NCBI RefSeq assembly: GCF_026013605.1
Contig: NZ_JAPDPJ010000011.1
Span: 49,853 to 113,852, forward strand
Source of the DNA: Plebeiibacterium sediminum
Lineage (GTDB): Bacteria > Bacteroidota > Bacteroidia > Bacteroidales > Marinilabiliaceae
DNA: 64,000 nucleotides
Reading direction: 5' to 3'
Shown here: positions 55,597-64,000 of the stretch, piece after piece
Numbering within the stretch: position 1 is the stretch's first letter
How the letters are laid out: every line of letters begins with the position of its first letter
Notes under the pieces: model-generated
The model's input: the letters and a program-made list of their open reading frames with translations, nothing else
Told to the model about the DNA's origin: nothing
The model's database searches: none
Made by a program: the position numbers and the translations under genes

Positions 55597-56874
55597 CTAT
55601 AATTCGTTCGTTAAAAATAACACCATTTTTTCGATTGCTCTTTGACATACAGGACAAAATCCCTCTGCTTCATTTGTTTTCATTCTGCAATCAATCATAG
55701 GACGATAAATTCCTTTGGCTACATAACCCCCACCTTCATATACCCCCACTGATTTATTGTATTCATCTTTTACAGGTGTCGGTACGGGCATAGATTTATC
55801 TATCATATCCTTCCATTTACTCTCAAAATCAACGAGCGAGGTAAGGTTAGGCTGCCATGGTTCAATTTTCTGATTAAAAAAATCATTGTAACTGGTAGAT
55901 GAAGTATAATACTCATCACCCAAACCCGCAAATCCATGTCCAAATTCGTGAACGCAAACAATCATAGATCTTTCATTATCAACAGAGGTTAATGAAAAAT
56001 GATTGAATATACCACCCCCTCCGTATTTGGTTGTATTTGCAATAACATAAATCTGATCATATGGCACTAAACCTGCGTAATCACGAATTTGAAAAGTATG
56101 TTCACTCTCCAAATACCTGTCAGAATTCAAAGTATTGAAACTGGATTTAAGAGCAGTATTTTTCCAAATATTCTTTCTGGGATCAGTCATTCCGGAATTT
56201 TCAGAAACCACATCTACAGTCCATATATTAAATTTCGTTTTTAATTGATCAAAAGGCGCTTGTTTAAATAAGAAATCAGTGAGGCGATTTACATCATTAT
56301 GAAATTTATCCATCTCGTCCTTTGTATATCCATCTCCAACAAAAACAATATCTACGCATTCCTCAGCACTACCATTATCTACAACCTTTTGCGTTTTTAT
56401 GTTTGACTTTGCAATTTGTTTAATAGAGTAATCATTGGGATTAATTACCGTCTCCAGTAAACTATAAAATACACCATCTCTATTTCGTCTTTCAATGGTT
56501 ACATTTACCTTTTCTTTAGGATATGGACAAACCACACTTTGTTGAAAAGCTTTATTAATTCTTAAGGCCTCATCTGTTGTTTGCCATTCTTCATAAAGAG
56601 TACAAAATCCACGAGAATAAAGAACCTCCTCTTTTAAAGTATCCCGAACTACAACACGAAATTCACCATAATCAAAATAGTCTTTCTGCTTAGGTGAACC
56701 TCCCCAGAAAGGTTCTTTTTTAAGTTCAAAGATAGCTGCAGTTGTTTCCGTGGCATTCCCACTCAGAACAAAATCGATTCTTAAAGATTCATCAGAACTC
56801 CACCCCAATGATTGTCCGGTTAATAATGTTCCATGAAGTGTAAAAAAACACAGAATAATGATAAGGTACCTCAT
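55597..56874 (-). CDS. M64 family secreted metallopeptidase
   Basis: A 425-residue protein with a signal peptide (cut near LLTG/QS). An N-terminal beta-rich domain (about residues 25-150) is followed by the peptidase domain with CVDIVFVGDGYTKDEM and the zinc site HEFGHGFAGLGDEYY near residues 307-321 (HExxH with a downstream Glu/Asp). This is the IgA-peptidase M64 type, widespread in Bacteroidota. The Bacteroides/gut members cleave host glycoproteins; the substrate here is unknown. Four cysteines near the C-terminus (CRM, CPVCQ) may form a structural site. Confidence 0.9.
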   Translation of the reverse strand: MRYLIIILCFFTLHGTLLTGQSLGWSSDESLRIDFVLSGNATETTAAIFELKKEPFWGGSPKQKDYFDYGEFRVVVRDTLKEEVLYSRGFCTLYEEWQTTDEALRINKAFQQSVVCPYPKEKVNVTIERRNRDGVFYSLLETVINPNDYSIKQIAKSNIKTQKVVDNGSAEECVDIVFVGDGYTKDEMDKFHNDVNRLTDFLFKQAPFDQLKTKFNIWTVDVVSENSGMTDPRKNIWKNTALKSSFNTLNSDRYLESEHTFQIRDYAGLVPYDQIYVIANTTKYGGGGIFNHFSLTSVDNERSMIVCVHEFGHGFAGLGDEYYTSSTSYNDFFNQKIEPWQPNLTSLVDFESKWKDMIDKSMPVPTPVKDEYNKSVGVYEGGGYVAKGIYRPMIDCRMKTNEAEGFCPVCQRAIEKMVLFLTNEL

Positions 56875-56986
56875 ACTAATTTAATTTTAACTTATATTTT
56901 TGTAAAAATAATAAAACAGAATAGAATAAAGGCTGAGTTTTTGCATTAGCAAAACTGCAATAATCAGCAACTATTAAAAATACAAA

Positions 56987-58294
56987 ATGATTCAGCTACA
57001 ATCACTTGAAGAAACCATAAATAAAGTAGACCCAAAATCTCTGGTTAGCTCTTTCGAAAATATTTTAAAAAAAATTGGTGTAAATGAAGAATTAACTACT
57101 TATATCACTGTAGTTTTATTTTCAGCTATTGTACTACTGATTGCCAAATTTGCTCATTTTTTGGTAAAAAAATACCTGGTACGATATGTAGAACAATTTA
57201 TGCACAAGACAAAGTCGAAATACGATGACTTTTTTGTAAAAAGGAGATTAATCAGCAGGGCAGCTAATATTATTCCGGCAATTATTATTTATTCATCCCT
57301 TGATTTAATTTTCACACCTTTTGAATCACTTAATGTTTTACTTCATAACCTGGTTGCCATATATTTTATAATTGTAATTCTTTTAATATCAGATTCATTC
57401 CTTAAAGCTATTGGTGATTTATATGATACTTTACCACATAGTAAAGAGAGACCTATAAAAGGATATTTACAAGGTGTACAACTGGTTTTTATTTTAATTG
57501 GAGTTTTAATCACCATCTCTATAATACTGGATATTAAACTATCAACAGTTTTTACCGGATTGGGAGCTATTGCTGCAGTTTTAATTCTTGTTTTTAAAGA
57601 TACCATATTAGGCTTTGTGGCTAGTATTCAGCTTTCTGCTAATAACATGGTAAAACCTGGCGACTGGATTGAAATGCCATCTCACAAAGCTGATGGAACT
57701 GTCATGGAAATGACGCTTAATACAGTTAAAGTTCAAAACTGGGACAAAACCATATCTACTATTCCCACTTATGCTTTGGTCAGTGAAAGCTTTAAAAACT
57801 GGAAAGGGATGGAAGAATCCGGTGGAAGAAGAATTAAGCGTGCGATTAATATTGATATGAAATCTGTTAAGTTTTGTGATGACAAAATGATCTCAAAATT
57901 TAAGAAAATTCATGTGCTTAAAGATTACATTAATGAAAAACTTGTTGAATTAGAAAAACACAATAATCAATTTGACATTGACGAATCCATAAAGATTAAT
58001 GGAAGAAGATTAACCAACCTGGGCGTATTTAGAAAATACCTTGAAGGGTACTTATATAATCATCCAATGATTCATAAGGAAATGACTTTTCTGGTTCGTC
58101 ACTTACAACCTAATGAAAAAGGTATTCCTGTTGAAATATATGTTTTTAGTAAAGATCAGGCCTGGGCAAATTACGAATCAATCCAGGCAGATATCTTTGA
58201 TCACATATTGGCTGTTTTACCTGAATTTGAATTAAAAGTGTTTCAATTTCCAACCAATTCTGCCCCTGAATCAGCAATTTTCACCAATGAATGA
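56987..58294 (+). CDS. MscS family mechanosensitive channel
   Basis: A 435-residue protein with N-terminal helices (about 35-60, 85-105, 120-140, 160-180) and the pore helix GLGAIAAVLILVFKDTILGF near 190-210, followed by the beta domain NMVKPGDWIEMP. The Gly/Ala pattern of TM3 is the hallmark of MscS channels, which open on membrane tension to release solutes in osmotic downshock. It is longer than E. coli MscS (286) and matches the YbdG-type subgroup in length, with a long C-terminal domain. Confidence 0.92.
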   Translation: MIQLQSLEETINKVDPKSLVSSFENILKKIGVNEELTTYITVVLFSAIVLLIAKFAHFLVKKYLVRYVEQFMHKTKSKYDDFFVKRRLISRAANIIPAIIIYSSLDLIFTPFESLNVLLHNLVAIYFIIVILLISDSFLKAIGDLYDTLPHSKERPIKGYLQGVQLVFILIGVLITISIILDIKLSTVFTGLGAIAAVLILVFKDTILGFVASIQLSANNMVKPGDWIEMPSHKADGTVMEMTLNTVKVQNWDKTISTIPTYALVSESFKNWKGMEESGGRRIKRAINIDMKSVKFCDDKMISKFKKIHVLKDYINEKLVELEKHNNQFDIDESIKINGRRLTNLGVFRKYLEGYLYNHPMIHKEMTFLVRHLQPNEKGIPVEIYVFSKDQAWANYESIQADIFDHILAVLPEFELKVFQFPTNSAPESAIFTNE

Positions 58295-58516
58295 TTTGAA
58301 TAAATTATTAAATCATTCATAAAAAACTACGAAACAAACAATTACAAATAACCATTCATCTTCAAACAGATAGTAACAATTTGTAGTTAACAAATGCTAA
58401 TATTTTACTTATTTGGTAAAAACAATTGAATATTTACTTAGTTATTTATAATTTCGCAGCAGATTATTAGTATAAACCGTAAAATAATAACAAATTATAA
58501 CTTCAATAGAAGCGAA

Positions 58517-58981
58517 ATGGAAAACAGCCAACAAATTGATCATTTAGATAAAAAGATACTTTCTCTTATTACTAAAAATGCTCGAATCCCGTTTTTGGAG
58601 GTTGCCCGCGAATGTAAAGTTTCAGGAGCTGCAATTCACCAACGAATTCAACGTTTAATGAACATGGGCGTAATTAAAGGCTCTGAATTCATTATTAATC
58701 CTACTAAAATAGGATTTCATACTTGTGCTTTCATGGGTATTTTCCTAAAAAAAGCAAGCCTTTTTGATAAAGTTGTTGAGCAATTAAAACAAATTCCTCA
58801 GATTGTTGAATGTCATTATACAACTGGTCAATATGCCATTTTCATCAAGGTATATGCTCAAAACAATGAAGATTTAAAATCGATTCTTCACACTAAATTA
58901 CAATCTATTACAGGTATATCTTCAACTGAAACCATCATTTCACTCGAAGAAACATTTAAACGTCAGTTACCTATTGAATAA
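58517..58981 (+). CDS. Lrp/AsnC family transcriptional regulator
   Basis: A 154-residue protein of normal length. The N-terminal HTH reads LDKKILSLITKNARIPFLEVARECKVSGAAIHQRIQRL (residues about 10-47), followed by the RAM/ligand domain (AFMGIFLKKASLFDKVVEQL, then TGQYAIFIKVYA). Lrp-type proteins sense amino acids and regulate their metabolism. The HTH wording suits DNA-binding, but targets are unknown. It is monocistronic, with a hairpin directly after it. Confidence 0.94.
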   Translation: MENSQQIDHLDKKILSLITKNARIPFLEVARECKVSGAAIHQRIQRLMNMGVIKGSEFIINPTKIGFHTCAFMGIFLKKASLFDKVVEQLKQIPQIVECHYTTGQYAIFIKVYAQNNEDLKSILHTKLQSITGISSTETIISLEETFKRQLPIE

Positions 58982-58988
58982 AAAAATA

Positions 58989-59017
58989 AATGCCGAATAT
59001 GAATCATATTCGGCATT
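58989..59017. terminator. Hairpin terminator between the lrp-type gene and the hypothetical gene
   Basis: A perfect 12-bp stem (58989-59000 with 59006-59017, core ATGCCGAATAT) and a 5-base loop sit 7 bases after the Lrp-type stop codon. T-rich sequence follows on the plus strand and A-rich sequence lies on the other side. It can serve both convergent genes. Confidence 0.87.
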
Positions 59018-59039
59018 CTTATTTATAATCTCTTTTTGC

Positions 59040-59606
59040 TTACAACTTCCATTCACCTGAAATAACCTTCTGCAAAGGTTGAATAAACTTATTAAAGTTT
59101 AAAATCAGCAAATTAATTAAAGGATCATTCTTCGTTAACTCCAAATAATTTGCTTCAGATATTTCCATAAGCATTCTCCTGTCATATTTACTGTTAGGTG
59201 TCGACAGTACTATGTGCGGCAATATTGTTGATGTAGCTGCTACTCTATAATCCTCCTCTTTAAATATTCCCTCTGAAATTAACCGTGGATATATTTCAAA
59301 AAAATTATAGGTATTATCACCCAAATACAAGTTAAACGATAAGTTTTGAACCAATGGAACCTGAAAATAAAAATTAAAAGTATCATTTGGATACTGAATA
59401 TGCATTGACACAAAGTTATTATGCATATTTTCAGGTGTATAATGTATTTTCCAGCTTAACGACTTATAATCATTAAACTGTTCTTTTAAGCCTAACCAAA
59501 CTAACAAGCGAGGCCATAAAATCAAATTAAAATGATCATTCCAATCATTCTCCTCTCTTAATTTCTGAATATTTTCATGTGTAAAATCAATGATAGGTAT
59601 CTTCAT
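59040..59606 (-). CDS. Hypothetical protein
   Basis: A 188-residue soluble protein without a signal peptide or recognisable motif. It is rich in aromatic residues (WNDHFNLILWPRLLVWLGL near the N-terminus). The codon use and clean framing between two terminator/promoter signals suggest a real gene. I do not recognise its family and give no function. Confidence 0.65.
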   Translation of the reverse strand: MKIPIIDFTHENIQKLREENDWNDHFNLILWPRLLVWLGLKEQFNDYKSLSWKIHYTPENMHNNFVSMHIQYPNDTFNFYFQVPLVQNLSFNLYLGDNTYNFFEIYPRLISEGIFKEEDYRVAATSTILPHIVLSTPNSKYDRRMLMEISEANYLELTKNDPLINLLILNFNKFIQPLQKVISGEWKL

Positions 59607-59795
59607 GTGCCAATAATCTGTATTTTAATACCACATGGAACTTGCCAAATTAAGTCATCCTTTTGAGTTGGAATTTTCTCTCTTGGCTCGTTTCATCTGA
59701 TTAAAACTTATTTTCAAAAGTCATATACAATGCTCCAAAGTTGTACAAAAATAAATCAAGTACTTATATATTTCGGAACATCTCAGACAAAAATA

Positions 59796-60701
59796 TTACA
59801 ATTGTGAATTATAAGCTAACCTTTGATCTTTTTTATCATCGCTAAAAACAATATCCAATCGCCCTAACTTTACACCTGCCCATCCTGTTTGATTAATCAC
59901 AACATCATTTCCTTGTTTATTGGTTATGATAGTTGGCTGATCCAGAAACGTATGTGTATGACCTCCCAGAATCAGATTGATATTTTCTGTATTTTGTGCT
60001 ACCTCTATATCATCTACCTTATCACCTTTATATTGATAACCCAAATGTGATAGCGCAATAATATAATCGCAATTTTCTTTATTCTTTAGATATCCCGCAA
60101 GAGCATCTCCTGATTTTATGGGACAGTTATACTTAATATCTCCACATTTATTTGGATCTACCAATCCATAAAGTTCAATACCAAGTCCAATAACACCAAT
60201 TTTCACAACGCCTTTCTGAATAATTTTATAGGCTTGCATCAATGGTTTCAAAATACTTTGCTCCAGGCCGTAATTACAATTCACAAACGGAAAATCAGCT
60301 ATTTTTATTTGTTTAGCCAGTTCCTCAACCCCATTATCAAATTCATGATTACCAATGGTTGCCACATCATACCCCATTGCATTCATTAATTTAATATCCA
60401 GCTCACCTTTATAGAAATTAAAATAAGGAGTACCCTGAAAAATGTCACCAGAATCCAATACCAAAACATGCTCTTCTGTTCTTCTGACCTGCTTTATTAG
60501 AGCAGCTCGTCTTGCAAAACCGCCCTGATTTGGATATGAAGAATGATCTTTTGGAAAAGGATCAATATGACTGTGTACATCATTTGTATGCAGTATTGTT
60601 ATCTTAGTATCGCTACCTTTTACTTTACATGAAGGTAAAACCAATGTTCCTGCGGCAGCTCCAAGAGCTATATTTTTTATAAAATTCCGTCTACTGTTCA
60701 T
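59796..60701 (-). CDS. Metallophosphatase domain of a split 5'-nucleotidase (Tat signal)
   Basis: A 301-residue protein. The N-terminus MNSRRNFIKNIALGAAAG is a Tat signal (SRRNFIK), with a lipobox-like LPSC at the end. The catalytic domain shows all calcineurin-type metal motifs: HTNDVHSHIDP, LDSGDIFQG, GNHEFDNG, and later LGGHTHTFL. It corresponds to the N-terminal half of UshA-like enzymes. The C-terminal substrate domain is encoded by the gene directly upstream. Substrate is probably a nucleotide or related phosphoester, in the periplasm. Confidence 0.9.
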   Translation of the reverse strand: MNSRRNFIKNIALGAAAGTLVLPSCKVKGSDTKITILHTNDVHSHIDPFPKDHSSYPNQGGFARRAALIKQVRRTEEHVLVLDSGDIFQGTPYFNFYKGELDIKLMNAMGYDVATIGNHEFDNGVEELAKQIKIADFPFVNCNYGLEQSILKPLMQAYKIIQKGVVKIGVIGLGIELYGLVDPNKCGDIKYNCPIKSGDALAGYLKNKENCDYIIALSHLGYQYKGDKVDDIEVAQNTENINLILGGHTHTFLDQPTIITNKQGNDVVINQTGWAGVKLGRLDIVFSDDKKDQRLAYNSQL

Positions 60702-60705
60702 TTCC

Positions 60706-61467
60706 TCAATCTATTTTTATTCTGCCGTCTATGTTACTAACAACTTTTAAATTGTTTTGGTTTAACTCTTCAATATGCTCAATAATAGCCTCCCGAATTT
60801 TACAACCAATTAACTGACTTTGGATTGGATTGGTAATCATAGAAAAATAATCCCCTCCGTTTGCTAAATAATCAGATGTTGCTAAATAATAATTACGATT
60901 TACATCTAACACATCACCATTAATGGTTACAGATTTTACTTTATCATTCTTAATAACTAACTGTGCGCCACTGATACCTTCACCGTTTGTTGTACTTATA
61001 TAATCAAAAAACGCTTTAATATTAGTTCCTGAAATAGTTAATACAACGATCTGATTCTCAAAAGGCATAATTTCAAAAATATCGCGCACCGTAACTTCTC
61101 CCTCTGGTAAATTTGCTCTTAATCCTTTAATATTCATTAAAGATATCATGGGTAAAGTATCTGCATTATTAGCTTTTAAATATCGCAAAGCTCTTTCCTG
61201 TATAATATCAGATACAAAATTTGATAAAGGACTTTCGGGATAATAAGAATCCTGTTCCGCTTCACTAAAGCCGATGATACGGCTCATTTGTTTATCAATC
61301 TCTTCTCTAAAAGGAGATATAACACTAGCAACAGCACTATCTGCAGCAATACTACTGTCCACCAATACTAATTTCCCTGAAGTACTTTTTAATTCAATAT
61401 TTTGCCTGCAACCAAACATTAAAGCCGACCAAAGCAAAATATAAATCACCTTACTTTTTAATATCAT
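60706..61467 (-). CDS. 5'-nucleotidase C-terminal domain lipoprotein
   Basis: A 253-residue protein. I choose the ATG at 61467, since it gives the lipoprotein signal MILKSKVIYILLWSALMFGC and the -7 box at 61497-61504 puts the transcript start near 61491, leaving earlier ATGs almost leaderless. The mature part is the substrate-binding half of the 5'-nucleotidase family: ESPLSNFVSDIIQ, MNIKGLRANLPEGEVTVRD, MPFENQIVVLTISG, YLATSDYLANGGDYF. It lies 4 bases before the metallophosphatase gene, so the two proteins probably work together as a split enzyme. Confidence 0.85.
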   Translation of the reverse strand: MILKSKVIYILLWSALMFGCRQNIELKSTSGKLVLVDSSIAADSAVASVISPFREEIDKQMSRIIGFSEAEQDSYYPESPLSNFVSDIIQERALRYLKANNADTLPMISLMNIKGLRANLPEGEVTVRDIFEIMPFENQIVVLTISGTNIKAFFDYISTTNGEGISGAQLVIKNDKVKSVTINGDVLDVNRNYYLATSDYLANGGDYFSMITNPIQSQLIGCKIREAIIEHIEELNQNNLKVVSNIDGRIKID

Positions 61468-61496
61468 TATGTTATATATTTTCATCATCACTACAA

Positions 61497-61504
61497 CAAA
61501 AATA
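61497..61504 (-). promoter_or_regulatory. Candidate -7 box of the split 5'-nucleotidase operon
   Basis: The minus strand reads TATTTTTG, a perfect TAnnTTTG. The position favours a translation start at 61467 over 61491. Confidence 0.45.
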
Positions 61505-61579
61505 CATTATATTATCAACATATTAATGATTTAAATCTTATATAGATGTTAAGAATAATAAATCGACCGGTTGGTACAA

Positions 61580-61606
61580 TAAAAAAGACTCCCACGGGGG
61601 GAGCCT
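61580..61606 (-). terminator. Rho-independent terminator of the gene at 61630
   Basis: On the minus strand, GGCTCCC (61605-61599) pairs with GGGAGTC (61593-61587) with one G-U pair and a short loop, followed directly by a run of six T. This is a classic terminator shape, 23 bases after the stop codon. Confidence 0.9.
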
Positions 61607-61629
61607 AATTCAAGTTGAGAATATTTTAC

Positions 61630-62370
61630 TTATTTAATTTGTTCAAAGTACTTCTTCTTGATCTCAAGTAGCATTTTCAAATCAATTTTAGGATTATAAA
61701 TACGAATCATATCTTCAATTTTAAAGTCGTTATGAAAATGTCCTAATGCTGCATCAAAAAAACTACCTTCCCAGTTATACTTAACTTTCCTGGTTAACTC
61801 CTGAAATTCTGTCCACTTATAATAATTAGGAATAGTAATATATCCGTGATCTTTTTCAATTAAATCGAGATATACGCCATCTTCAATTTTTTGAAGTTTG
61901 TAAAACTTTTTAATTCGTATAAGACCGGATTCCTTGATACTTTTTACTGGTTTCTTTTTAAATTCAAACCCCTGATCAATAAAACAAGCCTGCAAATCCT
62001 TTATTCGATCATATTTATCCAGATGACGAACCCTTATAATATGATAGGTTTTATTATAAATGGTAACTGTTCCTGCATCAGCATGAAACGGTGACGGAAA
62101 GAATTTCTCAATATTAACCCTTGCTCTTGTTACTTCTTCAAGCGTATAAAGTTTATCCACTACAAAATACACATATAAAGGCTTAGCTTCACTGGGCGAT
62201 TCACTGTAATAATGAAAAAAACCGGGGAAAGGTTCAGGCGCTTCAAGCACAAATGTATTTGGCATTATCTTATCTTCCATGGTAACTAACTGCTCCGCTT
62301 TTAACAGATTACCATATCTTTCTAATATATCTGAATTTAACATGACGGTTTTATTTTTTAGATTCCACAT
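61630..62370 (-). CDS. Hypothetical cytosolic protein
   Basis: A 246-residue protein without signal peptide or membrane segment. The start may be the ATG at 62370 or the in-frame ATG at 62343 (MLNSDILERYG). The central part includes LYVYFVVDKLYTLEEVTRARVNIEKF and later IIRVRHLDKYDRIKDLQACFIDQG, and the C-terminus is basic. I do not recognise the family. It has its own strong terminator and looks monocistronic. Confidence 0.72.
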   Translation of the reverse strand: MWNLKNKTVMLNSDILERYGNLLKAEQLVTMEDKIMPNTFVLEAPEPFPGFFHYYSESPSEAKPLYVYFVVDKLYTLEEVTRARVNIEKFFPSPFHADAGTVTIYNKTYHIIRVRHLDKYDRIKDLQACFIDQGFEFKKKPVKSIKESGLIRIKKFYKLQKIEDGVYLDLIEKDHGYITIPNYYKWTEFQELTRKVKYNWEGSFFDAALGHFHNDFKIEDMIRIYNPKIDLKMLLEIKKKYFEQIK

Positions 62371-63015
62371 TTATAAGTTACAAAAAAATTGATTAGAAAA
62401 TAGAATAATACCCAAAATGTTATAAAACAACCTGTATCATGATTCAGACGACATGTAATCACCAATACATATCCATCTCATTTACTATATATTACCAGAT
62501 ATTCACCAGCTAAAAACAACCCAAAATATTGAAATCGAAATTTATTTATAGACATCTACAATCTATAGATTAAAGTTGGGTTAAATAAGAGATGTAGATG
62601 ATTCAAACCCCTATTAAACTCATTAGAAACTCATATACAAGTCATACTAAATTCATTGAATAACGAATTTGATATGACTTGTATATGTATATATTATGTG
62701 AATAACTGCACTACATTACCAACATAATAGCTTGTTAGTATTTACAAGCCTACTGGCCATAAGCGTACTATATATGAGATAAAAGAAAGACGTGTAGATA
62801 TATTCTCTTTTAAGAGGAAGTGGCATCGACAATTGGTAGAGATTAACGCTATGATCTGAAGATAAAGTTGACATCTTTCCGGGGCATACCAATGACTGTA
62901 GTATATAGCCATTGTTTGTTATCAGACTAACCAATAACAAAATAAATCATTTGCTCTTTGTGTAAAAACAATAAACCTTCTACTCCTATGCTATTTACAT
63001 CAATTTTAAAACAAG
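62371..63015. other. Intergenic region with a long hairpin and an odd-composition segment
   Basis: No recognisable gene in 645 bases. It contains a long inverted repeat at 62632-62687 (listed separately). A segment from about 62805 to 62925 is clearly more GC-rich than the surrounding spacer. A minus-strand frame of 74 codons at 62716-62940 crosses it but has no protein-like features. It may be a non-coding RNA gene, or a remnant of a mobile element. Confidence 0.45.
62632..62687. repeat. Long near-perfect inverted repeat
   Basis: The 23-base arms 62632-62654 and 62665-62687 match at 21 of 23 positions around a 10-base loop (core CATATACAAGTCATA). It is too far from any stop codon to be a simple terminator (about 330 bases after yaaA on the minus strand). 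Such a structure could be an end of a small mobile element or a stable RNA hairpin. Confidence 0.75.
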
Positions 63016-63786
63016 TTAATGATCACGGGTAAACACCGGTTTTAATTCAGTAGAAAGCTGATTATTATAGATGTATCCTTCTAAATCAAAAGCTCTTAAA
63101 TCTTCGGGATTTGTAATATTGTTTTGAATGATAAAGCGAGTCATTAATCCACGAGCCTTTTTAGCATAAATGCTAATCACTTTATATTGACCGTTTTTTA
63201 AATCTTTAAACTCTGGAGAGATCACAGGAACTTTAATCAACTCTTGCTTTACTGATTTAAAGTATTCATTTGAAGCTAAATTAACCATTGCTTTATGCTT
63301 AAACTCATTGCTATCAGCATTTAGCATATCTGTAATTCTACTTCCCCAAAAGTCGTATAGGTTTTTATAGTCTTTAAATGCGAGCTTTATTCCCATTTCT
63401 AAGCGATAAGGAAGTATCATATCCAATGGACGAAGTACACCATAAAGACCCGATAAAATACGCAGTTTTTCCTGAGCAAAATCAACATCCTGTATATTGA
63501 GTGTTTCTGCCTGTATACCATTATAAACTTCTCCATTAAAAGCAAATAAAGCTTGCTTGGCCTTATCTTGTTCAACAGGAAAGCTCCATTCCTGATAGCG
63601 ATTATAATTAAGATCAGCCAATTTCGGACTAATCTTCATTAAGTTTGCCAGATCTTTAGGCATATAGTTCTTTAATTCACCTGTAATTTCCTTCGCCTCT
63701 TTTACAAAACGGAAGTCACTTCTCATGTTTGTTACTGCTGGCTTTTCAAAATCAAGTGCTTTGGCGGGAGATATAATAATTTGCAT
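63016..63786 (-). CDS. yaaA: Peroxide stress protein YaaA (DUF328)
   Basis: A 256-residue protein of normal family length. It begins MQIIISPAKALDF and has the family wording LFAFNGEVYNGIQAETL, LRILSGLYGVLRPLDMILPYRLEMG, and NLASNEYFKSV. In E. coli, YaaA lowers free iron during hydrogen peroxide stress, and it folds around a DNA-binding-like cleft. It has a candidate -7 box just upstream. Confidence 0.96.
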   Translation of the reverse strand: MQIIISPAKALDFEKPAVTNMRSDFRFVKEAKEITGELKNYMPKDLANLMKISPKLADLNYNRYQEWSFPVEQDKAKQALFAFNGEVYNGIQAETLNIQDVDFAQEKLRILSGLYGVLRPLDMILPYRLEMGIKLAFKDYKNLYDFWGSRITDMLNADSNEFKHKAMVNLASNEYFKSVKQELIKVPVISPEFKDLKNGQYKVISIYAKKARGLMTRFIIQNNITNPEDLRAFDLEGYIYNNQLSTELKPVFTRDH

Positions 63787-63817
63787 ACTTTTAAATCGGA
63801 TATTTTGGATTAAAACG

Positions 63818-63825
63818 CAAAGATA
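63818..63825 (-). promoter_or_regulatory. Candidate -7 box for yaaA
   Basis: The minus strand reads TATCTTTG, a perfect TAnnTTTG, 31 bases before the ATG at 63786. The expected leader is about 25 bases. No well-spaced -33 box is seen. Confidence 0.45.
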
Positions 63826-64000
63826 TTTAAATGGTTCAATTAATAATAGACAGTTAGATTATAGACGATAGACTTTAGACTTATTTACAAAACTTAAATA
63901 AGTATTTATAACCTCAGTTCGATTCTAAAATAAGGCTAATTGATCAGACTTAATTTGCTCAACTTTAATAGCAGGTTTCTTTGGAAAAAATGAATAGGCT

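Noticed and set aside
62716..62940. 74-codon minus-strand open frame in the spacer upstream of the gene at 61630
   Set aside because: No recognisable protein features and it lies in the odd-composition, hairpin-bearing segment; a non-coding element fits better.
63845..63885. Short repeats around ATAGAC near the right end
   Set aside because: Only a few imperfect short copies; too little to call a repeat element.

Overview
This window comes from an AT-rich member of the Bacteroidota. Evidence for this is the two secreted proteins with C-terminal type IX secretion (T9SS) sorting domains, SprB repeats, a Fib_succ_major lipoprotein, the M64 peptidase, promoter -7 boxes of the Bacteroidota form TAnnTTTG, and the lack of obvious Shine-Dalgarno sites. 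A free-living, probably marine Bacteroidales/Marinilabiliales-type organism is my guess. The sequence alone does not fix the genus.

Layout. (1) 1-2546: an SDR oxidoreductase, an unknown membrane protein and a long AT-rich spacer. (2) 2547-10738, plus strand: a carrier protein, an AsnB-type amidotransferase, a NadE-like ATP pyrophosphatase, an acyl-CoA/acyl-ACP ligase, an unusual sugar-phosphate transferase and a stand-alone NRPS-type adenylation protein. Together they look like a carrier-protein-based amide-forming cassette attached to a polysaccharide locus. (3) 11312-14998: a very large T9SS-secreted pectate-lyase-like protein with SprB repeats. (4) 38938 down to 15118, minus strand: a Wzx/Wzy-type capsule or exopolysaccharide cluster with Wza export protein, Wzc co-polymerase/kinase, polymerase, flippase, many glycosyltransferases, two LbH acyltransferases, a polysaccharide deacetylase, a Gfo/Idh/MocA dehydrogenase, a GNAT protein, and an MBOAT plus SGNH O-acetylation pair. 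(5) 39584-48555, plus strand and divergent from (4): a compact, apparently synthase-dependent second polysaccharide system. It comprises a stand-alone receiver domain, a TPR/YaiO-type outer membrane barrel, a HEAT-like membrane protein, a processive GT2 synthase, a triple hemerythrin-like protein, a GH16-like hydrolase and a T9SS-exported clan GH-A hydrolase. (6) 48633-63786: housekeeping and mixed genes (def, ruvX, an SLC12-like transporter, a U32 peptidase, an aldo/keto reductase, an M64 peptidase, an MscS channel, an Lrp regulator, a split 5'-nucleotidase, yaaA) with several clear hairpin terminators.

The most interesting system is (5). The order sensor-barrel-membrane subunit-synthase-hemerythrin-hydrolases resembles cellulose, PNAG and alginate synthase operons in logic but not in parts. 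It lacks PilZ and GGDEF domains, and its three hemerythrin-like domains have all lost the same iron-ligand histidine. It could be an oxygen-, redox- or metal-tuned exopolysaccharide secretion machine. The second candidate is the carrier-protein/amidotransferase/NadE-like/adenylation cassette (2), which may make an amide-linked decoration for the neighbouring glycan. All functions are inferred from sequence motifs by eye; no database search was possible.
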